From Geosiphon pyriformis (lineage: Eukaryota > Glomeromycota > Glomeromycetes > Archaeosporales > Geosiphonaceae): 64,000 bases of DNA. Positions 58,148 through 64,000 of this stretch are shown one piece after another; position 1 is the first letter of the stretch; each line of letters opens with the position of its first letter. Position numbers and translations under genes: made by a program. Where the stretch lies: contig JAAOMT010000760.1 in NCBI GenBank assembly GCA_016748015.1, positions 234,663 through 298,662 of the forward strand, given 5' to 3'. The notes below the pieces were generated by a model. It was given only the letters and a program-made list of their open reading frames with translations. It ran no database searches and was not told the origin of the DNA.

Positions 58148-58900
58148 TTAAATAGAGCTGGAACCATTGTTTTCATTGTCATTATTGTTGGAGTTTGAAT
58201 TAAGATTGAAAGTTGATTCTAATTCTAATGTGCAGCTGCTAATTAGTTTGTTTTCCTCTGGAATCGTGTAGATTATATATGATGATGAATTGTAGATGAG
58301 GTTACATTCATTACAATACTGGAAATCACATGGAATTAAACAGTAGTCACATAGTCTTGTGTTTATTTCTTCCAACTGTTGCTCTTGTTTCTCTCTAGTA
58401 GATGCTAATTCTTGGTAGTGCTCATGGAATTATTCTGGATCTATAGACTTTAGGATAATATCTGAGTTTGGGCCTTAGTTGAATTTTATGAGTTCTGGTG
58501 GATTGTTTTTGATCGTCTTTATTTCTTTTGGTGATGCTTTTTCAATTTTGGCAAGTGCAATTCGCCAGATTTTGTTGTCATTATGTGGACAACCATCTAG
58601 ACATTTTACTGCTCTTCTCCAGGTGGCTTTTATTGGTATCCTTTTTCTTACCCAATCACTTATTAGGATCATGTACTGACATGATTTATTGCATGTTTCT
58701 TTTTTTCCAGAAATGTTGTTCCACATTTTTTTGTTAAAGAGAGTTTTACCACAAGCCAAGCATGGTTTATTGTCCCATTTTCCTTGCCTCTTTGGTTTTT
58801 CAAAGTGTTCTAAAATGCATAAGCAGCAGTAAAATTTGGTTGCTATAGAGTATTTCTTATTGTCATTATAGCACATGCTTATTGATGACAATTTTTTGCT
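58148..58900 (-). pseudogene. Gypsy element 2 Cys-rich Pol region
   Basis: Two reading segments. ORF 58891-58475 has several CxxC-type pairs (CCLC, CLACGKTL, CNKSC) and then a basic helical part (WVRKRIPIKATWRRAVKCL). ORF 58375-58148 has CDYCLIPCDFQYCNECNLIY, i.e. C-x2-C-x4-C-x4-C-x2-C, then an acidic Asn/Ser-rich linker leading to the dUTPase-like domain. The second cluster is preserved in element 1. These look like zinc-binding modules. I do not recognise the family and no such module is standard in gypsy Pol. Confidence 0.65.
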
Positions 58901-59559
58901 GCAATTAACACATACCAGTTTCAGTTAGCAATAGTTAGATAGTGGTGGTAGAGTATAGGTGTATAACATATAAGTAGAGATAGTGACTGGTGCTGATTCT
59001 TCTTCTTTTTTCTTGCTTTTTCTTTTTTCTTCCCAAGTCCAAATTGGTGGCTGCTCACTTTGATTATTATTATTTCAATAACTTTGGTTGGTTTTCCAGA
59101 TAAGTTCTTCTTCTCTTCTTTCCTTTGTCATCCCATAATGATATCAGCAGTAATTTATTGTGATCAGTGTTGGCTCAGGAAACTTGATATGCTTTTCAGG
59201 TAGGTTTTTTCTCTTTATTGTCAAACTCAATAAGTGGTGCTGGCACATTGTTATTGGATTTGAAATAACCACACATTGCTGGTACTCATGTGTGTCATCC
59301 ATTTTGACTGAGTTGTAATTCCTGAGTGGTCCAGTCAAGCATCACATTTGTTTTAAATAACCAGTAATTACTAACCAGTGCTTAGTACTGAATGGCTTCC
59401 ATAACTAATACCTTAATGGATACAATGATGTCATTAACTTCTATGGAGAGGTCATCAATCTTGTCAATTGGAGTTTTGGTTGCTCCATTGGCTGTTATGA
59501 TTTTGGTGTTGGCAGCATGATTAACTCATCAATCTAATTGGTCCATGAGTTGTCATGTA

Positions 59560-59860
59560 ATAATGCTGTCTGCTAATCTGCTATCTAATATGAGTTTAAT
59601 AGAGTAACTATTAACTTTAGCATCAGTGTATATGGCAGTAATTAGTTTTTCTTTGAGCACAGCTCCACTGAACAACAGTGTAGATGACAATTCCTCGAAT
59701 TCAAATAGAAAAATTGCTGTTAGTAATTCATCATTGGTGATGGTGGCTGGAGGTATGTTGCTAATAAGTGATTTGTTTTGGTTGGGTTCCCGGTTGTTGG
59801 ATAAGGCATTTTCTGGGTTAACCAGGAGACTTAAATAGTTCTGGAAACTTGGGTTTCGAG
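59560..59860 (-). pseudogene. Gypsy element 2 aspartic protease region
   Basis: Minus-strand translation gives LLFSGAVLKEKLI, an IYTDAKVNSY block and then LILDSRLADSIIT followed by TGA. The active site is DSR instead of DSG, as in element 1, and the TGA is at the same codon as in element 1. The downstream part (59338-59144) leads into the Cys-rich region. Confidence 0.65.
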
Positions 59861-60254
59861 TATACCCAGTTTTTAAACTCTATTGTCATGATCTTGATGG
59901 TTGAGTTGAAGAACTGGGGATCAGTTGATGGACTACTATTACCGATTTCTAGCTTTATTGTGTTATTTTTAGTCTTTGGACTCCATTTTGAGGTAAGTTT
60001 TGTGGTGATGTTTGAATTTGCTGAGGCTGATATAGTATTTGGGACTGTGATTGATAGATAGGTTGTGGCTGTAGCTGATAAATTACAGATGTTGTCAATT
60101 GATAAATTGGAGCTTAATATACTGGTAATTAATAAATTGGCTGTTGTATCATTTGGGTGTAATGGAGTGAGTATTAATCTTAATTTGGGTATTAATTTGG
60201 AGTTTGAAACTGGCAATTGGGGTTTTGATATTAATTACTTAATCATTAGTTATC

Positions 60255-61845
60255 TATTCTTAATCTGTAGTTGATTCTCAAATGTCTTTGTTTACTACAA
60301 TAGTGGCAAACACACATCTTCTACTGCCATTGTTGATTGGTTAAGGAGAATAGACATGTCTAATTCTGGAAACAATTCGCATTTTCTTAATTATTGCATC
60401 ATTGTGGAGGTTGATAAATTGCCTAATTGTTAGCTAAATATCCCTCTAATTTTTGATTAATGGAATCACTGAATTGTTTCAACTTAGAATCCAATTCAGA
60501 TGATCTATTTATTACTAGATTAACAGCTTAAGCATGGTTAGCTTCAAGTTTAACTGCTTCAAAATCTCTGGCATTTGTAACAGCAGCTTGGAGATCTGCT
60601 GGATGCAATGGGCATACACATTGAAGAATGCTACTGTACAGGCCTCTAATAAATTGGTTTAGGATTTGTGGCACTGTAAAATAATCAGCCTGTATGGCCT
60701 GAATTTGATGCAGATTTCTGTAGAAGCATCCCAAGTAAGTAGTAACTACTTCATTTTCTCCTTGCTTAATAGTAGTGAAAGAGTTGGCTAATTGGTTGAT
60801 GCTATTATTGTTACTGAAATATTGCAGGAACACAAGCTTGAATGCATTGAAATCTTAAGGTCTATTAATCAAGCTTTGATACCAAGAGTCGGCAATATTC
60901 TGGAGAAAGTATGGAATGGCTTACATAATTCTTGTATTATTCCATCCATTGGCTGTGATGGCTTTTTCCACATTGTTCAGTTATACTTGGGTGTTGTCCT
61001 CTTTGCCAGTGAATTTTTTGAGTTTTGCTATTGAGACGTAGGCTATTGAATCCAAGTTTAGTTGTTGTGGTGATTGAAGAGATAATTGTTAAAATAGTAT
61101 TAGTGGTTGAAGTTGTTCAGCAATTGGATCAATTGGTTGTTGATTAATAACGATTTCTGAAGGTAAGTTTTGCTAATTAATTAACTCAAAGTTTGGATTA
61201 TTCTGAGTTTGTTGGGTTTGAATATTTGGAGTTCCAATTTCTGGATTTTTTGCAATCAGATTTTGATAATTAAATTCTTGATCTTTTTTTTTTTTTTTCT
61301 TCTTCTGATGTTATTATCTCCCAAGAATTTGCAGTTCTGAAATCTGGTAGAGATAGTGGTAATTGGAATCTTGATGGTATTGATGATCACAATTTAAATC
61401 TCTCGAAGTAATCACTGTAGGTTCCTAATAATTCTGCTTTCTTTTGTTTACTTTGGAATAGTAGTCATCCAAATGTTGATGTTGTATTTGATGTGAACAT
61501 GTCTGTTGATGTGATATTGATAGTACTTCCAGATGTGTAATAATATGATGAATATAGTGAAGATTCAATTCTTTGTTTTTTCTACATTAGTAATTGTATT
61601 CCTTTTGGAGTTACTGCTGGTGTTTGTAGCTTTCCTTTATTCTTATCTGTATAAGTAATGGAAAATTATTGTTGAGTGTATTTTTCAATTTCTTGATTAA
61701 TTTCTCTAATGATTGGTGTGAAACTGTAATTTTGTGGTAAGCTGATGTATTGAATTAATTCTGTGTAAAAATTTTCTCTTGTTGATTTAATGTCAACTGC
61801 TTTTTTTAGAAAATCTGTGATTCTTTTATTGACATTGTTACTGGA
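60255..61845 (-). pseudogene. Gypsy element 2 Gag with CCHC-like knuckle
   Basis: The start is a probable ATG at 61845-61843 (MSIKESQ). The best part is ORF 60833-60528, a retrotransposon-Gag core: FSNNNSINQLANSFTTIKQG, LHQIQAIQADYFTVPQ, ILNQFIRGL and a C-terminal LQAAVTNARDFEA. Downstream, near 60320-60270, the knuckle reads CHYCSKQRHLRINY, where the last Cys has become Tyr (TGC to TAC). Gag would form particles and bind RNA. The frame is broken in several places between 61800 and 60850. Confidence 0.75.
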
Positions 61846-62010
61846 GGTTTTTGGTCTCTTTTCTTAAATGTTGTTGATGTTTGTTTGCTGTGGATTCCCG
61901 TTTTCTGGATGTGGTTGAACTTCCAGTAACTGAATTTATCTTCAAATTATCTTCTATAATTTGAACTGCTGGGCTTATAAGTGGAATGGCCAATTCCGTG
62001 CCAGTTACTT
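61846..62010 (-). promoter_or_regulatory. Gypsy leader with candidate primer-binding site
   Basis: The minus-strand TGGCACGGAATTGGCC (62003-61988) lies seven bases inside LTR G and is the likely tRNA primer-binding site. The remaining leader, to the gag ATG, is repeated in inverted orientation at 26-194. Confidence 0.6.
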
Positions 62011-62798
62011 TGTATAGTTACATTGTAGTAAATGTCAACTCTTTCCCAAGAATTGCTCATCTGGAAGCTCACTAAAAATGTATAGTTACTTTGCTGTGAA
62101 AGTTAACTTTTCTACAGGAATTCTCGTCTGTAGACTACTCAAAATGATTTATAATAAGAAAAGAAAGAGAATAAAAGAAATGTAAAAGAAAAAGTAAAAC
62201 TGATGATTTATGGAAGTTATTTCGGATCCAGGCCTGAAAGTGCTTTAACAGTCTACTGAAATTGGTAGCTAATCAATTTCAAACTGTTAGTAGGAATTGG
62301 TTAATTTTAAGGGAAATAATTAAGAATTTGGCTTTTCGAATTATTTGATATTTATTTGTCTTTTGGGTGTAGAGAATTATTCTAATTGTTTAAATCTGAA
62401 GTAAAATACATTTTCTCAAAGAGAGACACTCTTTTTTTATACAACTTGTCATAACACTATTCTATGAACTCGAACTTTGCTATTTTCTACAATTTTGCTA
62501 AACTAAAGATATATTTCAGTAAACTACAAGTTATTTCTGTGAACTATTAGATATTTTGGTGAACTATCAATTATTTCGGCAAATTTCTACAAATTTCGGC
62601 AAACTTTTTGAATGTTACATAGTTCAGGGTATTGCATGATTAATCATCGCAATTAGGTTACATTTGTGTTATATACAAATTGGGTTATTAATTAAATGAT
62701 AATTTCGGACATTTTGCTAATATAATAAGTGATAATTTGAAATGATAATATATGTTAATTAATGATGAGAATTATAATAATAATTTCATCTGGTAACA
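62011..62798 (-). repeat. LTR G, shared by gypsy elements 2 and 3
   Basis: 788 bp; on the minus strand it starts TGTTACCAG and ends ATACA. It begins with an imperfect 68-bp tandem duplication (62011-62078 and 62079-62147). It also contains a cluster of ATTTCGG/GTGAACTA-like repeats near 62510-62610. A purine-rich GAGGAAGAGGTTA on the minus strand directly outside (62799-62811) is the polypurine tract of element 3. LTR G is thus the 3' LTR of element 3 and the 5' LTR of element 2. Confidence 0.7.
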
Positions 62799-64000
62799 TA
62801 ACCTCTTCCTCAAGACTGAGCTCCATCAAAGTCCAAATATTGTCTGTAATTTCCAGATAATAATCCAAAATTATTGAAAAAATTTGGTCTGAAAATTGCT
62901 GAAATTTCAGTTCTGTGAGCTTTCCAATGTATTGAATCTTCAAAGGTTGTAAAATTGGGTTTTGTAGGACGTTTTTACAGGCATAAAATAGGTCATAAAG
63001 TTTAAGAGCAGTTCTTAGTTTATAATAACTGTTTGTAGGTCCAGCTGTTGTCTTGAATTCATTGTGGAGTTGTTTCCAAATAGCTTCTTTTGTGAGGTTT
63101 GCTGCTGTAAGCTCCTGTTTTTGTTCATGAAGTGTTTTTTCAATGTAGAAATATTTATATATAGGAGTATAGTCGTAGTTTTCTTCATTAAGATACAGTT
63201 AAAGTTTTTGTTGAATAGTAGCATTCAGTGGAATACTAATAGGAATGAGCATTAAGTTTTCTCTTAAAGCAAGCTTTAAAAGTTCTGGCAGGTAAATTCC
63301 AGAATAACTTCTTGTGTTCTTCTTATATGGGTGATATTTTCGTAAATTTGGGGCTAAATTTGTGACTACTTCTGTTTGGATATAATTAATGTGGTTTTCA
63401 GTAACAGTAATAGATAATTTGGGTATTGTTTTTAAAGCTAACATTAGTTTTTGGGATAATTGTTGAATGTTTTAAGGAATAGTCATTATAGGAGATTTGA
63501 AAATAAAAGAAAATTATTTTTGGTGTATGGGTTTTTTTTATATTGTTTTTGTTTTGTTTTTGTAAAATTGTTTCTAAATTATAAGAAGATAACTATAATA
63601 ATAAATTTAAATTAAGTGTTTAAGTTGGGAGGTTGTTCAATGACAACTATTGGTTCTAAATTCCAGGGAATATCTTTGGGATTGATTAAAGGGAAATGTG
63701 TGCCAATTTGTGGAATTAATGATTCAGGATTGTTTCTGGAATTATAGTGTTTTAAACGATCTCCATGTGCAACTTTTGCTAGGATTTTGTCATCAAGTCT
63801 TAGCTTGTATAATCCATTGCCTAGAATTTCATGAATAAAGAATGGTCCATCTTATTTATTTTCAAATTTTCCACTCCATTGTTTTTCAGCTTTAGTTCTG
63901 TGTAAGAGAACTTTATTTCCAACTTTAAATTTGTTGGTAATAGGTGGTAATTTGTTGTTATGTCTTTCTTTTTGTTGAGCTTGAGAATGTTCAATATGAG
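62799..64000 (-). mobile_element. Gypsy element 3, 3' end, continuing beyond the window
   Basis: Minus-strand coding remnants run from the window edge. Near 63960-63600 the integrase C-terminal linker reads KVGNKVLLHRTKAEKQW, LRLDDKILAKVAHGDRLKHY and LEPIVVIEQPPNLNT, with a stop in the middle where Trp is expected (NK-stop-DGPF). Tail ORFs follow at 63444-63199, 63224-63015 and 62943-62755. The last reads into the LTR (LEEEVMLPDE). The linker matches element 2 at 54540-54800. Upstream domains lie outside the window. Confidence 0.75.

Larger units (their letters stand above)
52897..62798 (-). mobile_element. Ty3/gypsy element 2, minus strand, with non-matching LTRs
   Basis: Left LTR F (52897-53695), then the internal region with polypurine tract, integrase, RNase H/RT, dUTPase-like, Cys-cluster, protease, CCHC and Gag, then a leader with PBS, then right LTR G (62011-62798). 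It is collinear with element 1 but better preserved. The two LTRs are not homologous, and the leader/PBS matches the fragment at 1-194 rather than element 1. An intact insertion should have identical LTRs, so this copy looks recombinant. Stops are frequent, many at TGG- or CAA-derived codons. Confidence 0.85.

Noticed and set aside
58148-58891. Cys-rich ORFs as a host zinc-finger gene
   Set aside because: The same segment occurs collinearly in gypsy element 1 between protease and RT, so it is part of the retroelement Pol.

Overview
This is a very AT-rich, transposon-dominated nuclear window, most likely from an early-diverging fungus with a repeat-laden genome, and probably an arbuscular mycorrhizal fungus (Glomeromycotina). 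That placement is inference. It rests on short GT-AG introns, extreme AT content, nested LINE and Ty3/gypsy remnants, and the style of the gypsy Gag-Pol proteins. Only one island, about 41.6-45.5 kb, looks like ordinary host sequence. It holds one unrecognised acidic single-exon ORF and a WD40-repeat gene that I could join across 13 exons into an uninterrupted frame of about 489 residues.

Layout. 1-194: the 5' end of a gypsy element. 195-3165: LINE copy 1, minus strand, with its 3' half missing. 4287-11184: LINE copy 2, plus strand, nearly full length. 11185-13277: LINE copy 3. 13278-24975: gypsy element 1, minus strand, carrying two nested solo LTRs. 24976-25675: an old LINE tail. 25.7-27.3 kb: a gypsy pol destroyed by AT mutation. 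28085-30320 and 31095-40135: two copies of a 2.2-kb retroelement that carries only ORF1, the second split by LINE copy 4 (32034-38895). 40.1-41.6 kb: older tails. 41.8-45.5 kb: host genes. 46136-52896: LINE copy 5, split by a 4.2-kb hAT-like transposon that itself holds a solo LTR. 52897-62798: gypsy element 2, minus strand. 62799-64000: gypsy element 3, which shares an LTR with element 2.

The LINEs encode a nucleic-acid-binding ORF1 (RRM-like fold plus CCHC knuckle) and an ORF2 with apurinic-type endonuclease, reverse transcriptase, RNase H and a C-terminal Cys/His finger. The ORF1 stop and the ORF2 start overlap in every copy where the junction survives. The gypsy elements encode Gag with a CCHC knuckle, then protease, a Cys-cluster region, a dUTPase-like domain, RT/RNase H and integrase.

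No element looks active. The damage is strikingly biased. In LINE copy 2 both ORFs stay in frame over 6.6 kb yet carry nine premature stops, nearly all readable as TGG-to-TGA/TAG or CGA-to-TGA. Older copies show the same proteins rewritten toward AT-rich codons. This resembles RIP or 5-methylcytosine decay, and the adjacent host genes are spared. The distinctive features are this mutational pattern, the dUTPase and Cys-cluster in the gypsy Pol, the ORF1-only retroelement family, and the overlapping stop-start junction.
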